Position numbers and translations under genes: made by a program
The notes under the pieces: generated by a model
What the model was told of the DNA's origin: nothing
Database searches by the model: none
Seen by the model: the letters and a program-made list of their open reading frames with translations, nothing else
NCBI RefSeq assembly: GCF_002855515.1
Contig: NZ_PKRP01000006.1
Location: forward strand, 372,001-436,000
From: Rhizobium sp. TH135
GTDB lineage: Bacteria > Pseudomonadota > Alphaproteobacteria > Rhizobiales > Rhizobiaceae
Reading direction: 5' to 3'
DNA length: 64,000 bases
In this document: positions 8,317 through 16,915 of the stretch, piece after piece
How positions within the stretch are numbered: the first letter of the stretch is position 1
Layout: each line of letters starts with the position of its first letter

Positions 8317-8709
8317 TCAGACGAACTGGCTGAGGCCCGGGACCGAGGCGACGACTTCGTCGACGACGTCGGCGCCGGCGTATTCGCGGGCAACCGCCAT
8401 GGTTTCCTTGGCGAGCGTCGAGATTTCGCCCATGCCGAGGCCCTGGGACATCAGCTGCTGGCCGAGGCCCATGATGCCGCCGCCGCCGATGGCGCTCATC
8501 AGGCCGCCGAGCAGACCACCGCCGCCGGCGCCTTCGCCATTGTGCTTGGCGACGAGTTCAGCGGCACCGGGGATGGCTTCGATCATGCGGGCGACCGGGC
8601 CGTCGGCTGCTTCGCGCTGCAGGAAGCCGAGCATCATGCCGAGGGCGGTTTCAGCCTTGTCCGGGGAAATGCCGACATTGTCGGCGATGCGGGTGACGAT
8701 TTCGCTCAT
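8317..8709 (-). CDS. DUF2780/DUF2267-like small protein
   Basis: A 130-residue protein: an N-terminal helical part (IVTRIADNVGISPDKAETALGMMLGFLQREA), a glycine-rich linker (GEGAGGGGLLGGLMSAIGGGG) and a C-terminal helical part ending ASVPGLSQFV. This layout resembles the uncharacterised DUF2780 and DUF2267 families; the exact family is not certain. The ATG at 8709 is followed upstream by a perfect 16-bp palindrome at 8736-8751, so the gene is probably regulated. It is divergent from the HerA-like ATPase gene. Confidence 0.6.
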   Translation of the reverse strand: MSEIVTRIADNVGISPDKAETALGMMLGFLQREAADGPVARMIEAIPGAAELVAKHNGEGAGGGGLLGGLMSAIGGGGIMGLGQQLMSQGLGMGEISTLAKETMAVAREYAGADVVDEVVASVPGLSQFV

Positions 8710-8735
8710 TCTCGAAGTCCTCCTGAGGCGATTTT

Positions 8736-8751
8736 TTGACGTTAACGTCAA
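8736..8751. promoter_or_regulatory. Perfect 16-bp palindrome, candidate operator
   Basis: TTGACGTTAACGTCAA is fully self-complementary and lies 27 bp upstream of the start at 8709. It resembles sites described for MerR-family LiuR regulators of branched-chain amino acid breakdown, though no such genes are nearby. The regulator is not identified. Confidence 0.6.
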
Positions 8752-8974
8752 CGTAATGGAAGTCGTTTCCGAACTCAAGCACCCGGGGCCGCCTCCGGCG
8801 AAAATTGCCGGGGATGCGACGGCGCCCGCAGTCGATCTGCGAGGCACGACGGCGGCACCTTTGACGGTCCTGGCCGGGCCTGTTTCAGCTTGAGACATCC
8901 AACCGTTGTCGATGTTCCACACTCCTCCTATAAGAGCAAGCTGAAGTGTTGATGACGCAGGGAGAAACGTCCGC

Positions 8975-10534
8975 ATGCTGCAAGAAGGCTCGCTCTATCT
9001 CGGCACCAGCCGCAATCCGGACGACAGCCTGAACAAGGCCGAATATCTGGCGCTGAAATACGGCAACCGCCACGGCATCGTGACCGGGGCGACCGGCACC
9101 GGCAAGACGGTGACGCTGCAGGTGCTGGCCGAGAGCTTCTCCGAGGCCGGCGTTCCGGTGTTTGCCTCCGATATCAAGGGCGACCTTTCCGGCATTGCCG
9201 CCATGGGCGAGCCGAAGGACTGGATTACCCAGCGGGCGGAGCAGATCGGCTTTACCGATTATGCGCCGGCCGAATTCCCCGTCATCTTCTGGGATCTTTA
9301 TGGCGAGAAGGGTCACCGGGTGCGCACGACGGTGGCCGAGATGGGGCCGCTTTTGCTCTCACGCCTGATGAATGCCTCGGAAGCGCAGGAAGGCGCACTC
9401 AACATCGCCTTCAAGATCGCCGACGAAGGCGGGTTGCCGCTGATGGATCTCAAGGATCTGCAGGCGCTGCTCACCTACATGGCCGAGCACGCGACCGAGC
9501 TTTCCAGCCAGTTCGGGCTGATTTCCAACGCTTCGATCGCGACGCTGCAGCGCGGGTTGCTGATCCTCGAGCAGCAGGGGGCGGAGAACTTCTTCGGCGA
9601 GCCGGCGCTCAAGGTGACCGACATCATGCGCACGACGAATGACGGGCGTGGCGCGATCTCTATCCTCGCCGCCGACAAGCTGATGATGAACCCCAGGCTT
9701 TATGCGACCTTCCTGCTCTGGCTGCTCTCCGAGCTGTTCGAGGAGCTGCCGGAAGTGGGCGATCTCGACAAGCCGAAGCTGGTGTTCTTCTTCGATGAGG
9801 CACACCTTCTCTTCAACGACGCGCCGAAGGTGCTGATCGAGCGGGTGGAACAGGTCGTGCGGCTGATCCGCTCCAAGGGTGTGGGTGTCTATTTCGTGAC
9901 GCAGAACCCGCTCGACGTGCCGGAAACCGTGCTCGCCCAGCTCGGCAACCGGGTGCAGCATGCGCTGCGCGCCTATACGCCGAGGGAGCAGAAGGCGGTG
10001 AAGACGGCGGCCGATACGTTCCGCCCGAACCCGGCTTTCGATTGCGCCACCGCAATCACCCAGCTCGGCATCGGCGAGGCGCTGGTCTCGACGCTGGAGG
10101 CCAAGGGCATTCCCTCCATGGTCGAGCGCACACTGATCCGCCCGCCATCGGGGCGCGTCGGGCCGATCAGCGATGCCGAGCGGGAGAAGGTGATGAACCT
10201 CTCGCCGGTCGCCGGGCAATACGACATCGATCTCGATTCGGAATCGGCATACGAAATCCTCTCTGCCCGCGCCAAGAAGGCGGCGGAGGCGGAAGCGGCC
10301 AAGCGGGCGGCCGAGGAGAAGGCCGAAGGTGGCGATAGCGCTGCCGGACGCTGGACGCTGCCCGGATTTGGCGACGAGCCAGCCGACAAGGAAGGCACGC
10401 GGACGACAAAGCGCAGCTCCGGTTATCAGCGCGAGACGGTGATCGAAGCGGCAATGAAGAGTGCGGCGCGCTCGGTTGCGACCTCGGTCGGTCGGGCGCT
10501 GGTGCGTGGCATTCTGGGCAGTCTTCGGCGGTGA
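8975..10534 (+). CDS. HerA-like ATPase (DUF853, YjgR family)
   Basis: A 519-residue P-loop ATPase of the FtsK-HerA superfamily, DUF853 branch. Walker A is GATGTGKTVT near residue 38, Walker B is KLVFFFDEAHLLF near residue 270, and YFVTQNPLDVPETVLAQLGNRVQHALRAYTPREQKAV carries the sensor and arginine regions typical of YjgR. A charged Ala/Glu/Lys stretch (about residues 420-455) leads to a basic C-terminus. The role of YjgR is unknown; unlike archaeal HerA it is not paired with NurA here, so a DNA-repair role should not be assumed. Confidence 0.88.
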   Translation: MLQEGSLYLGTSRNPDDSLNKAEYLALKYGNRHGIVTGATGTGKTVTLQVLAESFSEAGVPVFASDIKGDLSGIAAMGEPKDWITQRAEQIGFTDYAPAEFPVIFWDLYGEKGHRVRTTVAEMGPLLLSRLMNASEAQEGALNIAFKIADEGGLPLMDLKDLQALLTYMAEHATELSSQFGLISNASIATLQRGLLILEQQGAENFFGEPALKVTDIMRTTNDGRGAISILAADKLMMNPRLYATFLLWLLSELFEELPEVGDLDKPKLVFFFDEAHLLFNDAPKVLIERVEQVVRLIRSKGVGVYFVTQNPLDVPETVLAQLGNRVQHALRAYTPREQKAVKTAADTFRPNPAFDCATAITQLGIGEALVSTLEAKGIPSMVERTLIRPPSGRVGPISDAEREKVMNLSPVAGQYDIDLDSESAYEILSARAKKAAEAEAAKRAAEEKAEGGDSAAGRWTLPGFGDEPADKEGTRTTKRSSGYQRETVIEAAMKSAARSVATSVGRALVRGILGSLRR

Positions 10535-10568
10535 AGTTGCGGTTTATCGGCAAAACACAAGAACTGAG

Positions 10569-10584
10569 TGGCGAAAGCTCGCCA
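10569..10584. terminator. Weak hairpin after the HerA-like gene
   Basis: TGGCGA and TCGCCA pair around a 4-base loop, with a five-T run 11 bases further on. Spacing to the T-run is longer than usual, so it is at best a weak terminator. Confidence 0.3.
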
Positions 10585-10676
10585 TTCACCCCCAGTTTTT
10601 GTTCACTTCCGTGCAACCATCCCTGATATAGAATGAAGATCACCACAATTCCTGGGCAGGTGCGCCCGGGGGTTAC

Positions 10677-11495
10677 ATGGGGTTGAGCGTGGACAGCAGT
10701 CTGGATCACATCGTTCTGGTCAACAACGCGAAGCGCGCGCTTGAACGCGGTCGCTTCGAGCTCACCTATCAACCCATTTATTCCGTCGACCACCGTGAAG
10801 TGGACAGCGTCGAGACGCTGTTGCGCTGGCGAATTTCGCCCGGCCGGTTGGCTGTGGCGCAGGATTTTCGCTCGGTGTTTCGCGACCCGATGTTATCGCT
10901 GTCGATCCGCGACTTCGTGCTGTCGACCACGCTGCGCCAGGCGGCGCGCTGGCGGGCGGAGGGCCATGACTTCGGGCGGATCAGCGTCAATGCCACGGCC
11001 TTTGACCTTTGCGCCGGCGATTTTGCGCTGAGGCTCAGCGACATGGTGCAGGATTTCGGCCTGACGCCCGATATGCTCGAGATCGAAGTGGCAGAGCCTG
11101 CCTTCTACGGCCCGCTGTCGAAGGCGGTGGGGCTGGCGCTCGAGGCACTGCATTACTGCGGCTTTTCGCTTGCCATGGACAATTTCGGCGCGACCCATGC
11201 CGGCCTATCAGCGCTGCGCAATCACAGCTTCCGGCGCCTGAAGATCGACCACGGGCTGATGCGCTCGGCCTCGACCAATCCGGTCGACAAGGCGATCGTG
11301 CGCCATGTGATTGCGCTTGGCCATGATCTCGGGATGATCGTGACGGCAGCTGGTGTCGAGAGCGAGGCACAGATGGAAACCGCCGTGCAGCTTGGCTTCG
11401 ACAGCGTGCAGGGCTTCTTCGTCTGCTTCCCGAAGGAGGCAGAGCTTTTGCCGCGCGTCTGCCATGTGCTGAACCTGCAGGGCCGCTCCGGCTGA
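10677..11495 (+). CDS. Degenerate EAL-domain protein
   Basis: A 272-residue stand-alone EAL-fold protein. The fold markers are present ([38 protein letters not shown]), but key metal/catalytic motifs are altered: the usual DDFGTG is DNFGAT, the AEGVE motif reads AAGVE, and the N-x-E motif reads EIEVAE. Active c-di-GMP phosphodiesterases need the paired Asp and the Glu, so this protein is probably inactive and may bind c-di-GMP or a partner. No GGDEF or sensor domain is attached. Confidence 0.82.
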   Translation: MGLSVDSSLDHIVLVNNAKRALERGRFELTYQPIYSVDHREVDSVETLLRWRISPGRLAVAQDFRSVFRDPMLSLSIRDFVLSTTLRQAARWRAEGHDFGRISVNATAFDLCAGDFALRLSDMVQDFGLTPDMLEIEVAEPAFYGPLSKAVGLALEALHYCGFSLAMDNFGATHAGLSALRNHSFRRLKIDHGLMRSASTNPVDKAIVRHVIALGHDLGMIVTAAGVESEAQMETAVQLGFDSVQGFFVCFPKEAELLPRVCHVLNLQGRSG

Positions 11496-11548
11496 GCTTG
11501 CCCCCCCTGCCCTTTCGCCAATTTGCCACCCATGGCAGGATCGGCGCC

Positions 11549-11869
11549 ATGACCCTGATCCTCTACCCGCTCGCAGCCCTTGCCGAAATCGCCGGATGTT
11601 TCGCCTTCTGGGCCTGGCTGAAGCTCGACCGCTCGCCGCTCTGGATAGCACCTGGCGTTCTGTCGCTTGCGCTGTTCGCCTGGCTTCTGACCCTCGTGCC
11701 ATCCGATGCCGCAGGCCGCGCCTATGCCGCCTATGGCGGGGTCTATATCGCGGCCTCGCTTTGCTGGCTCTGGCTGATCGAGGGGCGAAGGCCGGATCGG
11801 TTCGACCTGTCGGGGGCCGCGATCTGCCTCGTCGGGGCGGCGGTGATCCTGTTACCGGCCAGGAGCTGA
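11549..11869 (+). CDS. YnfA/UPF0060 family membrane protein
   Basis: A 106-residue protein with four hydrophobic helices and the UPF0060 pattern: [14 protein letters not shown], then [43 protein letters not shown]. Length equals the family norm (about 108). YnfA is a small-multidrug-resistance-like inner membrane protein of uncertain substrate. The start at 11549 gives the proper first helix. Confidence 0.88.
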   Translation: MTLILYPLAALAEIAGCFAFWAWLKLDRSPLWIAPGVLSLALFAWLLTLVPSDAAGRAYAAYGGVYIAASLCWLWLIEGRRPDRFDLSGAAICLVGAAVILLPARS

Positions 11870-11914
11870 GCGGAATCCCCCTCAAAAGGCAGGATGCCGG
11901 CTTGCGGAATTTCC

Positions 11915-11922
11915 GTATATAC
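11915..11922. promoter_or_regulatory. GTATATAC palindrome before brnT
   Basis: A short perfect palindrome in an AT-rich stretch immediately upstream of the brnT start (11930). It may contain the -10 element and part of the BrnA autoregulatory site; BrnA is known to repress its own operon. Confidence 0.4.
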
Positions 11923-11929
11923 ATAAACT

Positions 11930-12178
11930 ATGGTGATCGTCTGGGATGAACCGAAGCGGCTCGCGAATGTCGACAAGCATGGGCTGGATTTCTCCGACCT
12001 TTCGCTTGAGTTCTTCGAGCGCGCCTTGATCCGCGCGGCGAAACGAGGCCGGCTGCAGGCGATCGGACGTCTGGCAGACGGGACCGTTGCCGTGATTTTC
12101 GTGCGGCTCGGAACAGAGGGACTCTCTGTGATTTCGATGCGTGCGGCCAATCCGGCTGAAAGGAGGGCATTGCGATGA
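11930..12178 (+). CDS. brnT: BrnT-family toxin
   Basis: An 82-residue type II toxin of the BrnT family, a RelE-like ribonuclease that blocks growth when not bound by BrnA. Family features visible are WDEPKRLANVDKHGLDF at the N-terminus (the N-x-x-K-H-x-x-x-F pattern), IGRLADGTVAVIFVR and the C-terminal VISMRAANPAERRAL, where the Arg residues are typical. It is the first gene of a two-gene operon and overlaps brnA by four bases (ATGA), which implies translational coupling. Confidence 0.9.
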   Translation: MVIVWDEPKRLANVDKHGLDFSDLSLEFFERALIRAAKRGRLQAIGRLADGTVAVIFVRLGTEGLSVISMRAANPAERRALR

Positions 12179-12483
12179 AGAAGACAAAGTCAGTGTCGCC
12201 CGGTTTTCGCGAAGGCCGCGGCTATACGCAGGCCGATTGGGACGAAGTGGAAGACAATCCCGAGATGACAGAGGCCGAGCTCGCAGAACTGCGGCCCTTC
12301 CGCGAGGTCTTTCCCGAACTCGCTGCCTCGATCGACCGCAAGCTCGGGCGGCCGAAATCTGAGACGCCGAAGAAGGCAATCAGCCTCAGGCTCGATGCCG
12401 AGGTGATCGAGCGGTTCAAGGCGGGTGGTGAGGGATGGCAGTCGCGGATGAACGAGGCACTGCGCAAGGCGGTGGGGTTGTAA
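12175..12483 (+). CDS. brnA: BrnA-family antitoxin
   Basis: A 102-residue antitoxin. The N-terminal half, rich in Asp and Glu, would wrap the toxin; the C-terminal half (KKAISLRLDAEVIERFKAGGEGWQSRMNEALRKAV) is the ribbon-helix-helix DNA-binding domain typical of BrnA. It neutralises BrnT and should autoregulate the promoter around 11915. It starts inside the last codons of brnT. Confidence 0.9.
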   Translation: MKKTKSVSPGFREGRGYTQADWDEVEDNPEMTEAELAELRPFREVFPELAASIDRKLGRPKSETPKKAISLRLDAEVIERFKAGGEGWQSRMNEALRKAVGL

Positions 12484-12508
12484 GGCCCCTGCTGCCCTCC
12501 CCGGCAAC

Positions 12509-13144
12509 TCACCAGCTGCGCCACCCTTCGACCAGCATCAACGCTGCCACCGCGACCAGCAGCCAGCCGGCGGCGCGGCCGATCCAGATGGTGATCTTGG
12601 GCTTCGAGACCAGCGCATCCCGCCCCTTGGCCGCAGCAAAGGCCAATCCGCCATAGACGAGTGCCTGCAGCAGGAGGGTAAGCGCGCCCATGACCAGCGC
12701 CTGGCGCCAGAAGGGGCCGTATTCGGGGCGCATGAATTGCGGATAGACGGCAAGGATGAACAACCAGGCTTTCGGGTTGAGCAGGCAGGTGATGAGGCCC
12801 TGGCCGAAGATGCGCGCTGTTCGATGCAGCTTCGAGGCCTCGATGCCGTCGATGACGATGGCGCTTTTGGCCAGCGTATAGCCGATCCAGATCATGTAGG
12901 CAGAGCCGATCACCAGCATCGGGCCGGCGAGCTGAGGCACCAGCGTCGAGAGCGCTGTCACGGCGACGGTGCCGAACAGGGTATGGAAGGCGCCACCGAG
13001 CATGATGCCTGATGTCGCGGCAATGCCTGCGCGTCGGCCACCGGTCAGCCCATTGGCGATGACGAAGATCATGTCCATGCCTGGAACGATGATGATGCCC
13101 GCCAGTAGGGCGGAAAAGAGCCAGAGGTTTTCGGCATAGGTCAT
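12509..13144 (-). CDS. LysE/RhtB-family exporter
   Basis: A 211-residue inner membrane protein with about six helices and the LysE hallmarks near the N-terminus (LLAGIIIVPGMDMIFVIANGLTGGRRAGIAATSGIMLGG) plus LNPKAWLFIL in the middle. The family exports amino acids or related small molecules. It is divergent from the WYL-domain regulator at 13267, which is the likely controller. The substrate cannot be told from the sequence. Confidence 0.87.
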   Translation of the reverse strand: MTYAENLWLFSALLAGIIIVPGMDMIFVIANGLTGGRRAGIAATSGIMLGGAFHTLFGTVAVTALSTLVPQLAGPMLVIGSAYMIWIGYTLAKSAIVIDGIEASKLHRTARIFGQGLITCLLNPKAWLFILAVYPQFMRPEYGPFWRQALVMGALTLLLQALVYGGLAFAAAKGRDALVSKPKITIWIGRAAGWLLVAVAALMLVEGWRSW

Positions 13145-13266
13145 GTCAGTAGGCTCTCCTTAAATGGGTAGGCCTTCCGCAGGGAATGGCCTGTTTTCAA
13201 TGCGTTGGAGATGCTTTAGACAAGGGCTAGTGACAAAGGTGTGTCAGTTGAGATCGAGGATCCCCC

Positions 13267-13959
13267 ATGCGCAAGGCGTCCCGGCTGTTCGAGATCATCC
13301 AGATCCTTCGCCTTGCTGCCCACCCGATAACGGCGCAGCAGATGGCGGAACAGCTTGAGGTAACGCAAAGGTCGATCTACCGCGACATCGCTGCCCTTCA
13401 GGCGATGCGCGTGCCGATCGAGGGCGAACGCGGGATCGGTTATATCCTGCGCCCCGGATTTCACCTGCCGCCGCTGATGTTCACGCCGGAGGAAACGGAA
13501 GCGATCGTGCTTGGCATGGCGCTGACCAAGCGCACGGCGGATCTCGAGCTGCGCGAGGCATCGGCCCGCGTGCTCGACAAGATCGCGGCTGCCCTTCCCG
13601 ACCCTTTGCGCGAATCGATCCTGTCGCGCTCTCTCTATGCCTGGGGTCGCGTGGCGGAGGCGCCCGAGGCGATCGACTTCTCGATGATCCGCCGGGCAAT
13701 CCGCGACGAGGAGAAGCTCGACATCGACTATGTCAACGAACAGCAGCAGGCGACGACTCGGCGGATCCGGCCGATCGCGGTGATCCATTATGCCGAGGCT
13801 GCCGTCATCGTCGGCTGGTGCGAGTTGCGGGAGGCGATCCGCAATTTCCGCGTTGATCGAGTCAAGGCGTGTCGGACAACGGGTGCACATTTCCGGCGTG
13901 AGGGCGATCGGTTGCGCAAGCTCTGGGTGGCGCGCTGGGAGACGGGCACCAAAGGCTGA
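13267..13959 (+). CDS. YafY-type transcriptional regulator (HTH_11 + WYL)
   Basis: A 230-residue regulator: N-terminal HTH_11 (FEIIQILRLAAHPITAQQMAEQLEVTQRSIYRDIAALQAMRVPIEGERGIGYIL) and a C-terminal WYL domain (about residues 135-215, with IRPIAVIHYAEAAVIVGWCELREAIRNFRVDRV). WYL domains bind ligands, often nucleotides or nucleic acid. It is divergent from the LysE exporter, which it probably regulates. Confidence 0.85.
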   Translation: MRKASRLFEIIQILRLAAHPITAQQMAEQLEVTQRSIYRDIAALQAMRVPIEGERGIGYILRPGFHLPPLMFTPEETEAIVLGMALTKRTADLELREASARVLDKIAAALPDPLRESILSRSLYAWGRVAEAPEAIDFSMIRRAIRDEEKLDIDYVNEQQQATTRRIRPIAVIHYAEAAVIVGWCELREAIRNFRVDRVKACRTTGAHFRREGDRLRKLWVARWETGTKG

Positions 13960-13992
13960 GCCGAAGCCTCGTTTCGCATCTTGGAAAAGAAA

Positions 13993-14022
13993 ACGCCCGC
14001 TGCTCGGTTGAGCAACGGGCGT
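13993..14022 (-). terminator. Strong intrinsic terminator of the desaturase gene
   Basis: A 13-bp stem with one mismatch (ACGCCCG, TGCTC and complements) and a GGTT loop. On the minus strand it is followed by TTTTCTTTT, making a strong terminator for the gene ending at 14050. It also lies behind the WYL regulator on the plus strand. Confidence 0.85.
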
Positions 14023-14049
14023 CTCGATCTTGAAATTGTGGCGCAGAGA

Positions 14050-15102
14050 TCAGGCGGCCACAGCCATCCGGCGCGCTTCGCGGAACGAGACGAGACGGCC
14101 GCGGGCTTCGTCCCAGAGGACGAGTTTCACGCAAGCGAAGCTTTCCTTCAGCGTGATGCGGCTGATGGTCTTCAGCTCCGGATGGTCGCGCAGGACTTCC
14201 GGCAGACGGTAGAAGGGGATCTTGCTCGACAGGTGATGCACGTGGTGCACGCCGATATGGCCGGTCAGCCAGCGCAGGCCCCAGGGCAGGTCGTAATGCG
14301 AGGCGCCGTGAAGAGCCGCGTGCTGGAACTGCCACTCCGGAGGGTTCGACCAGTGGGTATCTTCGAACTGATGCTGGACATAGAAGAGCCAGATGCCGAG
14401 CGCACCGGCAAGCAGCACGATCGGCAGATGCACGACGAGGAAGGCATCGAGACCGGCGAGCCAGATCATCAGTGCGGCCATGGCGACCATGCCTGCATTG
14501 GTGGCCATGGTGGAGACCCAGGGCAGAGCCCCGTCCTTCATCATGCCGAAGGGCAGACGCTGCTTGAGCAGGAAGACCCAGATCGGGCCGATGCCGAAGA
14601 GCACGATCGGATTGCGATAGAGGCGGTAGCCGAGGCGGCCGAGCGGCGAGAGCGCGCGATATTCGGCGACCGTCAGCGTGGTGATGTCGCCGACGCCGCG
14701 TTCCTCGAGATTGCCGGCGGTCGCATGATGTTCGGCATGCGCGCGACGCCAGTAGTCATAAGGGGTGTAGGTGAGGACGCCGAGCAGGCGGCCGGTCCAG
14801 TCGTCGACCGAGCGGCGGGCGAAGAAGGCGCCGTGGCCGCAATCATGCTGGATGATGAAGAGGCGCAGCAGGAAGGCTGCAGCCGGCAGGACCAGAACGA
14901 GGCCCGGCCAGAAGGCGAAATGGAAGCTTGCCCAGGCGCCGGCCCAGAGCAGGATGAAGGGCACGAGCGTGATGCCGAGTTCGAAGCTGGACCGGGTGAG
15001 GTTCGGCTTGCGATAGGCATTGACGATCTTCAGCCAGGCCTTGGCATCAGGGGTCTCGTCCTCGGGGATTTGATCGTCGCGGTAGTCGAATGCAGCGCTC
15101 AC
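14050..15102 (-). CDS. Membrane fatty-acid desaturase
   Basis: A di-iron membrane desaturase of 350 residues with three histidine boxes: HDCGHGAFF (about residue 90), HAEHHATAG (about 127) and HHVHHLSS (about 290), plus several hydrophobic helices between. Such enzymes insert double bonds in acyl chains of membrane lipids; regiospecificity is not deducible. The GTG at 15102 is chosen because GGAGG lies 7 bases upstream; the frame continues open to 15189. A link to cold adaptation together with cspA nearby is only suggestive. Confidence 0.88.
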   Translation of the reverse strand: MSAAFDYRDDQIPEDETPDAKAWLKIVNAYRKPNLTRSSFELGITLVPFILLWAGAWASFHFAFWPGLVLVLPAAAFLLRLFIIQHDCGHGAFFARRSVDDWTGRLLGVLTYTPYDYWRRAHAEHHATAGNLEERGVGDITTLTVAEYRALSPLGRLGYRLYRNPIVLFGIGPIWVFLLKQRLPFGMMKDGALPWVSTMATNAGMVAMAALMIWLAGLDAFLVVHLPIVLLAGALGIWLFYVQHQFEDTHWSNPPEWQFQHAALHGASHYDLPWGLRWLTGHIGVHHVHHLSSKIPFYRLPEVLRDHPELKTISRITLKESFACVKLVLWDEARGRLVSFREARRMAVAA

Positions 15103-15438
15103 AGGCCGGCCTCCGAGAGGTTGATTGGATCGGGGAAGGCGGCGGAGGGGCTCGATACGCCCAAAATCGGGGCGCGCGACACGGGGCATCCGAAGGAGAG
15201 GCCCACAGCAATGGTCATGGTCGGCTGGCTTTCGTGGCTTAGAGATCGCCCGTCACTCCTGGAACGGGTGGGCTGTCCTAGCAGATCGCAGCCGACTTGT
15301 CGCCATGGAACTCCCATACGACGGAGGCTGCGGCATTTCGTCGGGCCGTATTCATCAGCGGGGCCGGATCGTGTCGCGAGATCGGCGGACGATGCCCGAG
15401 CGCTTTGCGCTGATTCGGCGACACTCCCGAATGAGAAA

Positions 15439-15462
15439 GCCCCGCGCCAGAAGACGCGGGGC
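15439..15462 (-). terminator. Probable intrinsic terminator
   Basis: GCCCCGCG pairs with CGCGGGGC across an 8-base loop; on the minus strand TTTCTC follows. It would end the transcript of the secreted protein gene at 15519-16010. The rest of the 416-bp gap 15103-15518 shows no supported gene. Confidence 0.6.
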
Positions 15463-15518
15463 CAAGAGATGTCAGCAGAACTGCGCGGCGGCCGCCAGTT
15501 GCGGGCGCCTCGGCGCGA

Positions 15519-16010
15519 TCACTGGGCTGGCTTGATCGATTCGAGGATCTTGTTGACCTCGGGGATGTTCTTTTCTTCCGTTTCGGCCGAGGCCCAGTAG
15601 GTGACGATCGCGGCCTTCTCGTCCGACAGCGTGATGAAGCCGACGCCGATGGTCACCGGGCCGTCCTTGTCCGTGCCCTTCCAGGACAGCGTCTCGTAAG
15701 GCATGCCGTTCTGCTCGCCCTTGCTTTCGGTCTGGCTTGCCGGATCCGGCGTGACGCCGTTTTCCTCAAGGAAGGCGAAGACGTCGGTCATGACCTGGTC
15801 CATGTCCTCAACACCGGCTATGTCGAAGGAGATATAGGTGCCGGCGTCGGGCGAATTGCCTTCGATGCCGTAATCGGTCGCGGTCGGCTGCCAGTCGTCC
15901 GGAATTTCGACGGTTGCGGCTGGCTCGTCGGCCGGGAAGGTGAAGCTGCCCGCAACGGAGGCGGATGCGGTGATCAGGAAGATTGCGGTGGCGGCAAGGA
16001 ACTTGTTCAT
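15519..16010 (-). CDS. Secreted hypothetical protein
   Basis: A 163-residue protein with a clear signal peptide (MNKFLAATAIFLITASASVAG), so periplasmic. The mature part is acidic (FTFPADEPAATVEIPDDW...) and alternates strands with a closing helix (IPEVNKILESIKP). The fold pattern recalls small alpha/beta secreted proteins of the PsbP/DUF1795 kind, but I do not recognise a defined family. Its start at 16010 removes an implausible upstream stretch. Confidence 0.65.
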   Translation of the reverse strand: MNKFLAATAIFLITASASVAGSFTFPADEPAATVEIPDDWQPTATDYGIEGNSPDAGTYISFDIAGVEDMDQVMTDVFAFLEENGVTPDPASQTESKGEQNGMPYETLSWKGTDKDGPVTIGVGFITLSDEKAAIVTYWASAETEEKNIPEVNKILESIKPAQ

Positions 16011-16472
16011 CGGATGAGCCCGTGGATGAGTGATAAGGTGAGCCGGCGCGAGCGCGTGACCAACGTGCCGGGCGAGGTTTCCTAGCAAGCAGCGGTGAAG
16101 ATTGTCGTACTGTTTTTGCGTGGAATCACCGCATCCATATGAATTATTCCTGATGTTGGCGATATGGCTAAAGGATGCCAAACAGACCTGCCATACTGGC
16201 TTTCACGGCGTTTTTTGGCTTCCCGGCGCGTGGAGATTCAAGCTTTTGAATCAGGGGCTTGAGCAGGGCATCCCCGACATTTTACCGCGACGAAATGGCA
16301 GTTTTGCCCATTTTTGCTTGTGTCGCGGCGACCGAGCCTCTATATTGCCGCCATCGAAGATTGCGAGCGACTTTGTCTACGCGCCTCCGGCGCACGCCAG
16401 ATTTCCTTCAACGTCGATATACCAGCCGTCGAATGTCTCGCCGGCAAGCCCAACGATTGAAAGGAAATCGTT
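16011..16472. other. 462-bp gap upstream of cspA
   Basis: Divergent region between the secreted protein gene and cspA. No credible coding frame. The 150 bases before cspA probably hold its promoter and a long 5' untranslated region, as in other cold-shock genes, but no known element can be named. Confidence 0.4.
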
Positions 16473-16682
16473 ATGAACACAGGTACCGTAAAGTGGTTCA
16501 ACAGCACCAAGGGTTTTGGCTTCATCCAGCCGGATGAAGGCTCTGCCGACGTGTTCGTCCACATCTCTGCCGTTCAGCGCGCCGGCATGCGCGACCTGGT
16601 CGAAGGCCAGAAGATCGCATACGACATCGTTCAGGACAAGCGTTCGGGCAAGAGCTCGGCCGACAACCTGCGCGCCGCTTAA
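16473..16682 (+). CDS. cspA: Cold-shock protein, CspA family
   Basis: A 69-residue single cold-shock domain with both RNA-binding motifs, KGFGFI (RNP1) and VFVHIS (RNP2). It binds single-stranded RNA or DNA and melts mRNA structure. A GAAAGGAAA site precedes the ATG. It is a single-gene unit with its own terminator. Rhizobia carry several paralogues, and whether this one is cold-induced cannot be told. Confidence 0.93.
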   Translation: MNTGTVKWFNSTKGFGFIQPDEGSADVFVHISAVQRAGMRDLVEGQKIAYDIVQDKRSGKSSADNLRAA

Positions 16683-16746
16683 TAATTTGTCGCTCGCCCT
16701 TGCTGACAACGGTTTTACCGACTGCGAGGGCTGAGTGGCGAGGAAA

Positions 16747-16771
16747 GGTCGGGTTCCGCCCGGCCTTTTTT
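16747..16771 (+). terminator. Intrinsic terminator of cspA
   Basis: GGTCGGG pairs with CCCGGCC (one G-T pair) around a 5-base loop, followed by six T. Confidence 0.85.
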
Positions 16772-16887
16772 GTTTGCGTCGAAGGCTGCTCGCGTTCGAC
16801 TTTCCATTTCTCCCGATCCGATCGGGATCTCCGCCGGGGCGTCGCGCGTTAGCTTGTCGTATCCCCTCTTTTGCAACCCAGTTAAAT

Positions 16888-16901
16888 CGGGCTCACGCCC
16901 G
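16888..16901 (+). promoter_or_regulatory. Hairpin just upstream of the rpsU ribosome site
   Basis: CGGGC and GCCCG form a tight stem-loop directly before the GGAAAGGAAA ribosome site of rpsU. A hairpin in this position may tune translation initiation of S21. Confidence 0.4.
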
Positions 16902-16915
16902 GAAAGGAAACGACC

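Noticed and set aside
13981..15600. Long plus-strand open frame of about 539 codons
   Set aside because: Antisense to the desaturase with its three His boxes; it also begins within the terminator hairpin.
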